Source: Ruminiclostridium sufflavum DSM 19573 (GTDB lineage Bacteria; Bacillota; Clostridia; Acetivibrionales; DSM-1351). Taken from it: a DNA stretch of 64,000 bases. Made by a program: the position numbers and the translations under genes. Below the pieces are notes generated by a model. That model did no database searches and was not told the DNA's origin. It worked only from the letters and a program-made list of their open reading frames with translations. The stretch is taken from NCBI RefSeq assembly GCF_003208175.1, contig NZ_QKMR01000001.1, forward strand, positions 258,482 through 322,481. The letters run 5' to 3'. Shown one piece after another: positions 9,236 to 18,691 of the stretch (the stretch's first letter is position 1; each line of letters opens with the position of its first letter).

Positions 9236-10354
9236 ATGGATAAAATAAAAATATCAAATTTTCAATTATTTATTATTACTACAGGCTCTGTAATAGGCCC
9301 CACTACCATCAGTTTTTCTTCAAGTGTTACCGAACACGCTCATCAGGATGCATGGCTGTCTGTAATTTTTGCAGCATTTGCAGGTTTGCCCGTATTATGG
9401 ATTAACACCTATCTGGGGGGACTGTATCCTGATAAAACATTTATTGAAATTATTCAGCTTCTGCTGGGAAGGTGGATCGGAGGCTTGTTCTCCGCCAATT
9501 TTATTTTTATGGCATTATTGCTGGCTACACGGTATATATGGTATATAGGTGACTTTTTTACAAAAACATACATTCCTGACTTATCTGCTTACACTGTAAA
9601 TATATTATTTCTGGCTGTGATTGTAATTGCACTTCTTTACAGCTTTGAAGCCGTGGCCCGGGCACTGATTATTTTTTTCTATGTTTCAATAATTACGTTT
9701 ACACTCTCCATAGCCCTAGTCACACCAAATATGGATATAAATAATTTATTGCCGGTTATGGAACAGGGAATATTGCCGGTTATGAAAGGTTCCTTTCCAC
9801 TATTGGGATATTCGATACTGCCGTTAATATTTTTAAACATGATTTACCCTTCCCACATAAAAAACATAAAAAAGGCCAAGAAAGCCATGCTAGCAGGATA
9901 TTTTCTTGCAATGCTAATTTTGTTTATTTCCATCATCTCATGTATTTTAGTTCTTGGAAGCACAGTTACTGCAAATACCCGTATGCCTGTTTTTTTGAGA
10001 TCAAAGGTAATAGATATAGGTGTCTTTTTTTCAAGACTTGAGGCTATTACAATAATCGACTGGCTGATTACTATCTTCGGAAGTACCTATATTGCTTTTT
10101 ACAGCGGAGTTGCAGGGTTGTCCCAGCTTATAAAGCTCAAGAATTACAAAAATATTGTCCTGCCCCTAGGCTTGATCATCGGAGTTGTCTCAGGCTTTGT
10201 AAACGCTAATGAGCCCTATCAGATTAACTGGACTTCCACCGTATGGCCTCCCTACATTTTTATTTCCGGCTTTATTTTACCTGTGCTGTTATTAATCCTT
10301 TCGCTGATAAAAAATCAGGCGGTGAAAAAAGCAAAACCTGCACAAACACCATAA
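9236..10354 (+). CDS. gerKB: Spore germination permease subunit B (GerB family), copy 2
   Basis: This 372-residue GerB paralogue of the preceding gene aligns from its first residues (MDKIKISNFQLF versus MSKIKISNLQFA). It shares 'DAWLSVIFAAFAGLPVLWINTYLGGLYPDKTFIEII', the loop 'MIYPSHIKNIKKAK' and 'WPPYIF'. The ATG at 9236 is chosen because it matches the paralogue's start; a TTG at 9218 is also in frame. It is the last gene of the operon. Two different B permeases in one operon could widen the germinant range, as reported for receptors with several B subunits. That part is inference. Confidence 0.9.
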   Translation: MDKIKISNFQLFIITTGSVIGPTTISFSSSVTEHAHQDAWLSVIFAAFAGLPVLWINTYLGGLYPDKTFIEIIQLLLGRWIGGLFSANFIFMALLLATRYIWYIGDFFTKTYIPDLSAYTVNILFLAVIVIALLYSFEAVARALIIFFYVSIITFTLSIALVTPNMDINNLLPVMEQGILPVMKGSFPLLGYSILPLIFLNMIYPSHIKNIKKAKKAMLAGYFLAMLILFISIISCILVLGSTVTANTRMPVFLRSKVIDIGVFFSRLEAITIIDWLITIFGSTYIAFYSGVAGLSQLIKLKNYKNIVLPLGLIIGVVSGFVNANEPYQINWTSTVWPPYIFISGFILPVLLLILSLIKNQAVKKAKPAQTP

Positions 10355-10374
10355 GGTAGTTGTATGCAGGTCTT
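10334..10374. terminator. Hairpin between convergent genes (terminator, mainly minus strand)
   Basis: ACCTGCA (10336-10342) pairs with TGCAGGT (10365-10371), overlapping the gerB stop codon. On the minus strand the stem is followed by TTTTGCTTTTTT, a good terminator for the lyase gene. On the plus strand the tail is weaker (TCTTGTATTTT). Confidence 0.55.
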
Positions 10375-10410
10375 GTATTTTCCGATATATTCTTGAATTT
10401 GAAAGGCTTA

Positions 10411-11859
10411 TTACAGGCTGTCCCCGAAGTCTTCCCTGAACTTTGCCGCCAATCTGGTCTGCCAGTCTGACACAGCAGTTAACTTACCAAAGAAAAACCT
10501 CAGTACCTTCGGTTCCTCAACAAAGGTTAAGCCCTCAATAAGCTTTCTGTTTTCATAGAGCCATACTACCCTGTCAATGGCATACTCAACCTGAGAAAGT
10601 GTAAACACACGTCTCGGCATTGCCAAGCGAAGGAGCTCCACATTTGCAAATACTTCGTTTCCTTGCTCATCCCTCTGCTCAGATATAGTTCCTCTTTCCA
10701 TGCCCCTGACTCCGCCGGCAATATAAAGAGCTGCCGCAAGGGCACCTGCCGGATATTGGCTTTGAGGAATATGATCAACAAAGCTCATTGCATCTATATG
10801 ACAGCCCAAGCCTCCTGCAGGCGTTACTACAGGCACTCCCTTTTCCTGAAGCTTTTCAACCATATATGCTATAAACCGAGGTCCCTGATTAATCATATCC
10901 TCATCCATGGTTTCCTCCAAGCCGACAGTTATAGCCTCCATCTCACGCACAGACATTCCTCCGTATGTAAGGAAGCCCTCGTAAAGAGTTATATACTCAC
11001 GAAGCTTCAGATATATTTCCTCGCTGTTTGTGCATAATCCACCGCCGCGGGCACATCCGAGCTTACGCGCAGAAAAATAAATAACATCTGAAAGCTCCGA
11101 CATTATACGTGTAATTTTTCTGATGCTCATGTCCTTACAGGCTTCTTCCCTTTCTTTGATGAAATACAGATTATCTGCCAGAAGACTTGCATCTAAAATC
11201 AGTATAATTCCAAAATCTTTACAAACCTTTTGGACCTCTCTCATATTTTGAAGTGAAAAGGGCTGACCGCCGATAAGATTCGTTCCTGCCTCCAAACGAA
11301 CAAAAGCTATATTTTCTGCCCCATGCTTTTCAATCAGCACGTTGAGCTTTTCGATATCCATATTTCCTTTAAAGGGATGATTACTATTAACATTCAGGCC
11401 CTCATCTATAACTAACTCCTCAACAGAGCCTGACTGTAGGGTTATATGGGCCTTTGTAGTTGTAAAATGATAATTTGTTGCAACAATCGCCCCCGGCTTG
11501 ACCAAGCCCTGAGCAAGTATATTTTCACAAGCTCTGCCCTGATGAGCCGGAAGAAAGAACCTTTTATCAAAGATTTCTCGAATTTTATTTTCCAGCCTTG
11601 TAAAGGTTTCAGATCCTGCGTAGCTGTCATCAGCCTGCATCATAGCTGCCAGCTGATTGTCACTCATCGCATTTACACCGCTGTCGGTGAGCATATCCAT
11701 AAAAATATCACTGTTTTTCAAAAGAAAGGTATTGTTTCCTGCTTCCTTTATAGCTTCCACCCTGCGTTCCACAGGCGGCAGATTTAACTTTTGTACAATT
11801 CGCACCTTGTGCATTTCCAGAGGAATATTCCCTCCATGATAAAATTTGACTTTTGACAT
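10411..11859 (-). CDS. Tryptophanase/tyrosine phenol-lyase family PLP enzyme, divergent
   Basis: This 482-residue member of the beta-eliminating lyase family is PLP-dependent and cytoplasmic. Known members cleave Trp to indole or Tyr to phenol, plus pyruvate and ammonia. Recognisable blocks are 'AGNNTFLLKNSDIFMDMLTDSG', 'YAGSETFTRLE', 'PAHQGRACEN', 'YHFTTTKAH', 'LIGGQPFS' and the C-terminal 'RLAMPRRVFT'. The PLP lysine is probably the K of 'SARKLG', and the ring-nitrogen Asp is in 'LILDASLLADN'. The Arg of 'GMERG' resembles the substrate-side Arg of tyrosine phenol-lyase. However, the family's DATR motif, whose Arg contacts PLP, reads DASL. Substrate is therefore uncertain. ATG 11859 has GGAGGG upstream. 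Confidence 0.8.
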   Translation of the reverse strand: MSKVKFYHGGNIPLEMHKVRIVQKLNLPPVERRVEAIKEAGNNTFLLKNSDIFMDMLTDSGVNAMSDNQLAAMMQADDSYAGSETFTRLENKIREIFDKRFFLPAHQGRACENILAQGLVKPGAIVATNYHFTTTKAHITLQSGSVEELVIDEGLNVNSNHPFKGNMDIEKLNVLIEKHGAENIAFVRLEAGTNLIGGQPFSLQNMREVQKVCKDFGIILILDASLLADNLYFIKEREEACKDMSIRKITRIMSELSDVIYFSARKLGCARGGGLCTNSEEIYLKLREYITLYEGFLTYGGMSVREMEAITVGLEETMDEDMINQGPRFIAYMVEKLQEKGVPVVTPAGGLGCHIDAMSFVDHIPQSQYPAGALAAALYIAGGVRGMERGTISEQRDEQGNEVFANVELLRLAMPRRVFTLSQVEYAIDRVVWLYENRKLIEGLTFVEEPKVLRFFFGKLTAVSDWQTRLAAKFREDFGDSL

Positions 11860-12096
11860 AACATAACCCTCCTACTTAAACTTATATTTGATTTTTCTCT
11901 CCTGATATATGCAGAAAAATCTGCTGTATATCCTTTAAATGTTCAAATAGCCAATTACCGGCAAAATTACGGACATAAAACCGAAAAATCCATGTCAGCA
12001 AATTTTGCAGCTTAATCCTGTTATGCTGTCACGGTAGTTTTTAACCATAATTGGCTTCCAGTAACAAGGTTATATATTAAAATCATTCTAAAATGC

Positions 12097-12119
12097 AAAA
12101 AATACCCTTTACAGGGTAT
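12097..12119 (-). terminator. Terminator-like hairpin in lyase leader (possible attenuator)
   Basis: On the minus strand ATACCCT pairs with AGGGTAT around a 4-base loop and is followed by six T residues. It lies about 240 bases upstream of the lyase start and reads in the same direction, so it could end transcripts in the leader. Confidence 0.5.
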
Positions 12120-12407
12120 CAGTTTAAAGTATTTGATTAACATAAAAAAAACATGCCGCATCACACATCAGCCAAGGAATGTTAATCTGTCTACACTAAG
12201 AACATATCTTAATATTTATACTTTTCTACCATAATACCATGCTACTACATAATATGTTAATCCATCATACCGCATTTTTCAATATATTTATAACAAATTT
12301 CAGCTTTTAATTATTAATTTATCTTAAACAAACACAAGCAAACCCAAACTGTGCTCATAATTTTACAGCAAATGAAATTTATGTATACATATTTATATAA
12401 AATTTAA

Positions 12408-12436
12408 TTGACATTTGTTTCCATTTTTTATAATAT
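12408..12436 (+). promoter_or_regulatory. Sigma-A promoter of PAS-GAF histidine kinase
   Basis: A consensus TTGACA (12408-12413) and TAATAT (12431-12436) are separated by exactly 17 bases, 87 bases before the kinase ATG. Confidence 0.75.
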
Positions 12437-12523
12437 AGTACTATAATGTAACATTAAAAATGGTATATAAAACTTAATAAATATTTTTTATATAAATTTA
12501 TCCACTTTTAAGGGGAATCTGTT

Positions 12524-14683
12524 ATGAAAAAATCCGGTTCAATGCTATATGAAAATATATCAGAAACATTGCCAAAAGATGTGTCTGATATTATATCTGC
12601 TCTGGACAAAGACGGTGCCTATGCAATTATTGGCAATAAGGCAAAAGATTATTTTTCGCCCACTGATTCTTTAGAAAAAGCAGGATGTACATATCGGGAG
12701 GGTACATATTATGATAAAAGCGGTAATGAATTACCGTCAAAAATGCTTCCCATCGTTCAGGTACTTAACGGCGAAAAAACGATACAGGAAAGGCTTGTAT
12801 ACACTTCAGATCTTGGAACCTTTTATTTTAATCTGAAGGGGTCTCCTGTATATGATTCAGAAGGAAAACAATTAATGGGAATAAGCTGTTCCTTGAATGT
12901 CACAGGGCAGGTTAAAAACAATAAAAAGCTCGTGTATCCGGTCAATATTCTTGAAATTGCCAATGATGCAATTGTGGCTTTTGACTCTAATCACAAGCTG
13001 ACGTATATGAATCCTGCCGCCGAGCTGATGTATGGCTGGACTGCAGCCGAAGCCATTGATAAGACATCATTAGAAATTTTACAGCTGGTTTTCAGTGAAG
13101 ATGATAAGTTCAAGCTGCAATCCAAATCAAGCTTGTCTGATACAATGAGAACCGAATACATTCATCACCGTAAGGACGGCTCTTCCTTCTGGGTTGAGAC
13201 CACATCAAGAGCCTATTATGACAAATATGGCCATGTTCTGGGCTATGTCGTTGTGGGACATGATATCACCGCCCGCAAGCAGGCTGAGAAAATATCCAAT
13301 TCGGTAAAAGAGCGATTAACTCAGGAATTAGCCTTAAAAAACCGTTTGCATGCAGTCAGTGAGCAGTCTACCAGAAAAGGCAGCATAAAAGAGGTACTTG
13401 ATGAAATAATTGAAACCGTCATTGAGTTTACAAATGCTGCGGCCTGCTGTATTCATCTGTTGGACGACCAGGCAAAAAAAATCAGTGTTATGGCACATTA
13501 CGGGCTGGATGAAGCATCTTTAAAATTCTTTTCAAAGGCTCACAATTTTCACAAGCTATATGAGCAGATTCTTAAAATCAAGGAACGGATAATAATTGAG
13601 GATATCTCCCAAAGCAATATGTTTATATTTAAAAATGATATACCTAATATTTCTATGCTAAGCAACAGAACCATCCAGTTTACTCCTCTTATCAGCCGCT
13701 CTGGTCAATTACTCGGAATACTGTCAACTCAGTATAGACCTCACCACCATCTGGAGGAATGGGAGAACTCGCTGCTGGATATGCTTGCCAGATTAAGTCT
13801 GGATATAATAGAGCATTTGCAATATGAAATGAATAAAGAGCTTTTAATTGAGTCAGAGCGTGAAAAAAATGAAGCTCTGCAAAAATCCATTGAAATGAAG
13901 GATGAATTTCTCGCTCTTATATCCCATGAGTTTAAAACACCGCTGACTGTCATAAATTCGGCAATCCAGGCAATGGAGCTTCTGTGCAGGGAAGAATTAT
14001 CACCTAAAGCAAGAAGCTTCATAAGCAAAATACGTCAGAATTCCTACAGACAATTACGGTTGGTTAACAATCTTCTGGATATAACACGTTTTAACTCCGG
14101 CCAGATGAAACTCAACCAATCAAATGAAGATATTGTCTTTCTGACCAAATCCATTACAGATTCTGTTCAGCTGTATGCACAGCAAAGCGGTATAAAATTA
14201 AAATTTTCCTCTACTCTTAAACAAAAGGAAATAGGAATTGATGAGGAAAAATATGAAAGAATACTTTTAAATCTGCTGTCAAATGCAATTAAATTTACAC
14301 CTAAAGGTAAATCCATCAATGTAAGAGTATCTCAAAAAATTGTAAACCAAAAGCGTATGATATGTATTCAGGTTAAAGACAACGGAATAGGCATACCCAG
14401 CGACAAGGTGAATGTAATATTTGAAAGATTCGGGCAGGTTGACAATTCTCTGACCAGACAAGCCGAAGGAACAGGTATAGGACTGTCACTTGTCAAAATG
14501 CTTGTTGAATCTCAAAAAGGAATAATTACCCTTGAAAGCAAGGAAGGCTGCGGAAGCTCTTTTAGCCTTCTGTTCCCCGCAAAAAAAATCAGAAAAACCA
14601 ATTCCGAAAACATAAAATGCGGAGTACTTGATAATCGGTTGATACAAGCCACAGCAGTAGAATTTTCCGATATATACATATAG
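12524..14683 (+). CDS. Orphan sensor histidine kinase (PAS-GAF-HisKA-HATPase)
   Basis: This 719-residue soluble kinase has no membrane segments. Residues about 1-140 are an ill-defined sensory region. About 145-255 is a PAS domain with PAC end ('ANDAIVAFDSNHKLTYMNPAAELMYGW', 'VVVGHDITARKQ'). About 280-430 is GAF-like. HisKA follows with phospho-acceptor His468 ('FLALISHEFKTPL'), then HATPase with N box 'LLNLLSNAIKFT', G1 'VKDNGIGIP' and G2 'EGTGIGLSLVK'. There is no receiver domain and no adjacent response regulator. In clostridia such orphan kinases often feed Spo0A, but nothing in the window shows this partner. Confidence 0.9.
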   Translation: MKKSGSMLYENISETLPKDVSDIISALDKDGAYAIIGNKAKDYFSPTDSLEKAGCTYREGTYYDKSGNELPSKMLPIVQVLNGEKTIQERLVYTSDLGTFYFNLKGSPVYDSEGKQLMGISCSLNVTGQVKNNKKLVYPVNILEIANDAIVAFDSNHKLTYMNPAAELMYGWTAAEAIDKTSLEILQLVFSEDDKFKLQSKSSLSDTMRTEYIHHRKDGSSFWVETTSRAYYDKYGHVLGYVVVGHDITARKQAEKISNSVKERLTQELALKNRLHAVSEQSTRKGSIKEVLDEIIETVIEFTNAAACCIHLLDDQAKKISVMAHYGLDEASLKFFSKAHNFHKLYEQILKIKERIIIEDISQSNMFIFKNDIPNISMLSNRTIQFTPLISRSGQLLGILSTQYRPHHHLEEWENSLLDMLARLSLDIIEHLQYEMNKELLIESEREKNEALQKSIEMKDEFLALISHEFKTPLTVINSAIQAMELLCREELSPKARSFISKIRQNSYRQLRLVNNLLDITRFNSGQMKLNQSNEDIVFLTKSITDSVQLYAQQSGIKLKFSSTLKQKEIGIDEEKYERILLNLLSNAIKFTPKGKSINVRVSQKIVNQKRMICIQVKDNGIGIPSDKVNVIFERFGQVDNSLTRQAEGTGIGLSLVKMLVESQKGIITLESKEGCGSSFSLLFPAKKIRKTNSENIKCGVLDNRLIQATAVEFSDIYI

Positions 14684-14706
14684 TGAAAATTTTAAAAAAC
14701 GGGTCA

Positions 14707-14773
14707 GCTTATAAATTTATGCCGTTGCCAAGCACTCAGCTCGCTGTTGCTTTTCCGGCATAAATTTATAAGC
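14707..14773. repeat. Palindromic intergenic element, copy 1
   Basis: A perfect 18-bp inverted repeat, GCTTATAAATTTATGCCG (14707-14724) and its complement (14756-14773), flanks a 31-base partly self-complementary centre. It lies between the convergent kinase and clpB genes. The same 18-bp arm starts the element at 36987-37053, also between convergent genes. It may act as a bidirectional terminator or be a small dispersed repeat. Confidence 0.8.
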
Positions 14774-14778
14774 CTCAA

Positions 14779-17370
14779 CTACAGAACACTGATTTTCAAT
14801 TCATTATCAGAAAAATCAATATTAATAATCTTACCCTCCGTTACATTTCCCTTGATAATCATTTTACCGATTTCTGTCTCTATAAACTTCTGCATATACC
14901 GTTTGACCGGTCTTGCACCAAACGCAGGATTATATGCATTCTCTGCCATATATCGCTTTGCCGGGTCCGATACCCTCAAAACCAATCTTCTGTCCTCAAG
15001 CCTTTTCTGGATATCCTTCAATGACAAATCAATTATCTTGATAATTTCTTCCTTTCTCAGCGGCTTGAAGAGGACAATTTCATCAATACGGTTCAGAAAT
15101 TCAGGCTTAAAGCCTCTGTTCAGCTCTCCCAGTACGGCCTCTCTCGCAGACTCCTCTAAACCACCGTCTTGCCTTATGCCATTCAGAAGGTATTGGCTTC
15201 CTATGTTTGAAGTCATTATTACGACCGTATTTTTAAAATCGACAGTCCTTCCCTGACTGTCTGTGAGCCTGCCATCATCCAAAAGCTGCAGGAGTACATT
15301 AAATACCTCCGGATGAGCCTTTTCAATTTCATCAAACAGAATTACGCAATAGGGCTTTCTCCTGACTGCCTCCGTAAGCTGTCCCCCCTCATCATAGCCT
15401 ACATATCCGGGAGGTGCGCCAATCAGTCTTGCCACCGAATGCTTTTCCATGTACTCTGACATGTCTATGCGCACCACATTGTCGTCACTGTCAAAAAGAG
15501 CTTCTGATAAAGCCTTTGCCAGCTCAGTCTTTCCCACACCGGTGGGCCCGAGAAAAATAAATGAACCTATTGGCCTTCTTGGATCCTTCAGTCCCGATCT
15601 GGCACGGATAACTGCATTAGAGACCTCAGTGACAACCTCTTCCTGACCCACAACCCGTTTATGAAGAATTGCCTCCAGATTAAGCAGCTTTTCCTTTTCA
15701 TTTTCCACAAGCCTTGTAACAGGTATTCCCGTCCACATGGAAACTATCTGGGAAATCTGCTCTTCGGTGACCTCTTCCTTTAACAGCAAGGCATTGTTTG
15801 ACTTCTTGCGCTGTTTTTCCTCCTCAAGCTGTCTTTGCAGCTCAGGCAGCTTGCCATGCTTCAGTACCGCCAGCTCGTTCAGGTCATAGCTCCTTTCCGC
15901 ATCCTCAATCTGCCTCTTGACCTCCTCGATTTGCTGCTTGATATCCTTTTCTCTTTTAATATTTTCCTTTTCCAGCTCCCATTGAGCTTTCATTCCGTCA
16001 GCCTTTTCTTTTATTGAGGATATTTCCCTTTCAAGGGCGGCAAGTCTTTCCATTGAAACGGCATCCTCCTCTTTTTTGAGCGCATGGCGCTCAATTTCAA
16101 GCTGCATAATACGTCTGGATATCTCATCAAGCTCTGCCGGCATACTGTCAATCTCGGTTCTTATCATTGCAGCAGCCTCATCCATAAGGTCTATGGCTTT
16201 ATCAGGAAGAAACCTGTCGCTGATATACCTGTTTGAAAGCACTGCACATGCAATAATTGCACTGTCGGTAATTCTTACCCCGTGATGTATTTCAAAGCGC
16301 TCCTTCAAGCCTCTCAATATGGATATAGTATCCTCAACCGTAGGCTGCTCAACTACTATCGGCTGGAACCTTCTTTCAAGCGCCGCATCCTTCTCTATAT
16401 ATTTCCTGTATTCATCAAGAGTCGTTGCCCCTATGCAATGCAGCTCTCCTCTTGCCAGCATAGGCTTCAGAATATTGCCTGCATCCATGGCGCCTTCTGC
16501 CTTTCCGGCACCCACTATATTGTGCAGCTCATCAATAAATAGAATAACTCTGCCATTTGACTTGTTTACATCATTTAAAACTGCCTTGAGCCTTTCTTCA
16601 AATTCTCCTCTGTACTTGGCTCCTGCTATCAGCGAGCCCATATCCAGAGCAAAAATAGTTTTGTCCTTCAGCCCTTCCGGAACATCTCCTTTTAATATCC
16701 TTTGGGCAAGACCTTCAACAACCGCGGTTTTACCGACACCCGGTTCACCTATCAGCACCGGATTGTTCTTAGTTCTTCTGGATAGAATACGTATAGCCCT
16801 CCTGATTTCCGAATCTCTTCCTATTACCGGGTCAAGCTTTCCGCTTCTTGCATATTCCACCAGATCCCTTCCGTACTTCTTTAAAGCATCATAGGTTTCC
16901 TCTGGATTTTTTGAGGTAATTCTCTGATTGCTGCGCACCTTGCCCAGTGCCGCCATAAACTTTTCAAGTGTAATTCCGAAGCGCTTAAAAACAGACTGTG
17001 ACGGCGAATTTTTCTCCTTAAGCAAGGCCATATAAATATGCTCCACACTGGTATACTCGTCTTTAAACCGTTTTGCCTCGTCCTCCGCATGAACCAGTAT
17101 CTCATTGAACCTTCTTGTGGCATACATTTCTGAGGCACCGCTGCCATATACCTTGGGAAGCTTGTTAAGCTCAGACCCGATATCCTTTGTAAAAAGCTGC
17201 ACATCCTGCCCCATATACCCTATGAGCTTTGGAATAAGTCCATCCTCCTGAGTCAGCAGGGCAAGATGCAAATGCTCTCCATCCACCTGCTGATGTCCCA
17301 TTTTTAAAGCTATATCCTGTGATTCGGAAACTGCATTTTGTGCTTTCTCGGTAAATCTGTCTATATTCAT
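14779..17370 (-). CDS. clpB: ATP-dependent disaggregase ClpB
   Basis: This 863-residue ClpB has an N-terminal Clp repeat domain (1-150) and a first AAA+ module with Walker A 'GEPGVGKT' and Walker B 'ILFIDELHN'. A long coiled-coil middle domain (about 400-530, rich in Lys/Glu, with '[22 protein letters not shown]') comes next, then a second AAA+ module with 'GPTGVGKT', '[12 protein letters not shown]' and arginine-finger region '[14 protein letters not shown]'. It rescues aggregated proteins with DnaK/DnaJ. The length and the middle domain separate it from ClpA and ClpC. It is second in an operon, 72 bases after the dnaJ-type gene, which has a CtsR operator upstream. Confidence 0.97.
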   Translation of the reverse strand: MNIDRFTEKAQNAVSESQDIALKMGHQQVDGEHLHLALLTQEDGLIPKLIGYMGQDVQLFTKDIGSELNKLPKVYGSGASEMYATRRFNEILVHAEDEAKRFKDEYTSVEHIYMALLKEKNSPSQSVFKRFGITLEKFMAALGKVRSNQRITSKNPEETYDALKKYGRDLVEYARSGKLDPVIGRDSEIRRAIRILSRRTKNNPVLIGEPGVGKTAVVEGLAQRILKGDVPEGLKDKTIFALDMGSLIAGAKYRGEFEERLKAVLNDVNKSNGRVILFIDELHNIVGAGKAEGAMDAGNILKPMLARGELHCIGATTLDEYRKYIEKDAALERRFQPIVVEQPTVEDTISILRGLKERFEIHHGVRITDSAIIACAVLSNRYISDRFLPDKAIDLMDEAAAMIRTEIDSMPAELDEISRRIMQLEIERHALKKEEDAVSMERLAALEREISSIKEKADGMKAQWELEKENIKREKDIKQQIEEVKRQIEDAERSYDLNELAVLKHGKLPELQRQLEEEKQRKKSNNALLLKEEVTEEQISQIVSMWTGIPVTRLVENEKEKLLNLEAILHKRVVGQEEVVTEVSNAVIRARSGLKDPRRPIGSFIFLGPTGVGKTELAKALSEALFDSDDNVVRIDMSEYMEKHSVARLIGAPPGYVGYDEGGQLTEAVRRKPYCVILFDEIEKAHPEVFNVLLQLLDDGRLTDSQGRTVDFKNTVVIMTSNIGSQYLLNGIRQDGGLEESAREAVLGELNRGFKPEFLNRIDEIVLFKPLRKEEIIKIIDLSLKDIQKRLEDRRLVLRVSDPAKRYMAENAYNPAFGARPVKRYMQKFIETEIGKMIIKGNVTEGKIINIDFSDNELKISVL

Positions 17371-17442
17371 TTTTATATTCCTCCCTTCCTATTGTGCCGG
17401 TATTTTATCGTGCAAAGGCTTTCAACGATAGCCCCGTGCTAA

Positions 17443-18378
17443 TTATCTGCCTCTTTTGTCAGATGCCTTCCTCAGCTTCTCATAAAGCTCTTTCATTTCA
17501 CGGGTAATATTAACAGGGTTTACAATCCTCACTCTGATATAAAGATCACCTCTTGTTCCGTTTCTGTCAATATATCCTTTTCCGGCTGCACGTATCCTGC
17601 TGCCGGTCTGCACACCCGGAGGCACCTTTACCAGTATTTTGCCGTCAAGAGTTTCAACTGTCATTTCTCCTCCCAGAGCTGCATCCCAAGGCATAATATC
17701 CAGCCCGGTGCTCAGATTGCTGCCGTCTATTGTAAATCTTGCGCTTGGTTTTAACTTGACTGTTAAATATAAATCCCCGTTTTTCCCTCCGTTACTTCCA
17801 AGCTCACCCTGGCCGTGAAGCCTGATTTTCTCACCGTTTCTGACACCCTTAGGAACCTTGAAGGTCAGACTTTTTTCTCCTCCCTGACTCCTTAAATTAA
17901 TTCTTTTTTCTACACCCCTAAACCCATCCTCAGCAGTCAACTCTATTTCCGTCTCGATATCTTCCCCGTTATTGCAGTAGTTTACGCTTCTATTTACTCC
18001 TGAATTACTGAAAATATTTTCAAAATTTAAATCGAAGCCGTTTTCTCCGAAAATCATATTGAAGAAATCACTGTGATTGCCGGTATTTCCCGCTCTGTAT
18101 TCATAGCTTACATTTTTGCCGAATTGAGAAGGATCAAAATCATATCCGTTTTCAAAGTTTGTTGCACTCCCGAAGCTGTCATACTTCTTTCTCTTTTCCG
18201 GGTCACCGAGTACCTCATAGGCTTCGCTCACTTGCTTGAATTTTTCTTCTGCCTGCTTATTTCCGGGATTTACATCAGGATGATATTTCTTTGCAAGCCT
18301 TCTGTACGCTTTTTTTATATCCTCCTGTGCCGCATCCCTTTCAAGGCCAAGAGCGCTATAATAGTCATTATACTGCAT
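17443..18378 (-). CDS. DnaJ-type co-chaperone without zinc finger (CbpA-like)
   Basis: This 311-residue protein begins with a J domain (residues 4-70) carrying the HPD motif in '[10 protein letters not shown]'. A Gly/Phe/Asn-rich linker follows (about 75-130). Two C-terminal substrate-binding domains come next ('[20 protein letters not shown]', '[20 protein letters not shown]'). The CXXCXGXG zinc-finger repeats of classical DnaJ are absent, so it is a class II (CbpA-like) protein. It is expected to deliver clients to DnaK and to work with ClpB, encoded next. Regulation by CtsR is indicated by the operator at 18503-18519. Confidence 0.93.
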   Translation of the reverse strand: MQYNDYYSALGLERDAAQEDIKKAYRRLAKKYHPDVNPGNKQAEEKFKQVSEAYEVLGDPEKRKKYDSFGSATNFENGYDFDPSQFGKNVSYEYRAGNTGNHSDFFNMIFGENGFDLNFENIFSNSGVNRSVNYCNNGEDIETEIELTAEDGFRGVEKRINLRSQGGEKSLTFKVPKGVRNGEKIRLHGQGELGSNGGKNGDLYLTVKLKPSARFTIDGSNLSTGLDIMPWDAALGGEMTVETLDGKILVKVPPGVQTGSRIRAAGKGYIDRNGTRGDLYIRVRIVNPVNITREMKELYEKLRKASDKRGR

Positions 18379-18463
18379 AAAAGTGCACCTCCTTTCCGCT
18401 GCCGTTTACAGTCATTCCTTATTTGCAGGAACCTTATGTTTAACAACTTCACCCATAATATTA

Positions 18464-18492
18464 TATATATAAGCAATCATAATAAATTTCAA
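18464..18492 (-). promoter_or_regulatory. Putative sigma-A promoter of dnaJ-type/clpB operon
   Basis: On the minus strand TTGAAA (18492-18487) and TATATA (18469-18464) are 17 bases apart, just downstream of the CtsR box. Confidence 0.5.
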
Positions 18493-18502
18493 CTAATTTA
18501 AC

Positions 18503-18519
18503 TTTGACTTTCTTTGACC
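18503..18519 (-). promoter_or_regulatory. CtsR heat-shock operator
   Basis: On the minus strand the sequence GGTCAAA-GAA-AGTCAAA fits the CtsR consensus (A/G)GTCAAA-NAN-(A/G)GTCAAA exactly. It overlaps the upstream edge of the operon promoter. CtsR represses clp and chaperone genes in Firmicutes and releases on heat stress. Confidence 0.85.
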
Positions 18520-18691
18520 TTAAATTAATAATACTAAAATATGTATATAAAAGCAACTCCTTATTAAATAACTCAAATGTCAAAGGAAGCCAATGCTTTT
18601 AAATTATTTTTTATTTTCTTGGTTTTTCTCATGCTTGCTTATATTTTCATGTAATTACTGTCAAAATAAAAAACAGCCCGTTATTCTGCTT

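Larger units (their letters stand above)
11860..12523. other. 660-base divergent intergenic region with regulatory elements
   Basis: This gap separates the minus-strand lyase from the plus-strand kinase. It contains the kinase promoter (12408-12436), a terminator-like hairpin in the long leader of the lyase (12097-12119) and a small hairpin GCAGA-AAAA-TCTGC at 11911-11924. A possible lyase promoter on the minus strand is TTAACA with TATTAT 18 bases away, near 12270-12240. No coding region with a ribosome site was seen. Confidence 0.5.

Noticed and set aside
14747-16894. Several plus-strand ORFs of 60-190 codons across clpB
   Set aside because: They are antisense to a well-conserved clpB, have no ribosome sites and encode no recognisable domain.
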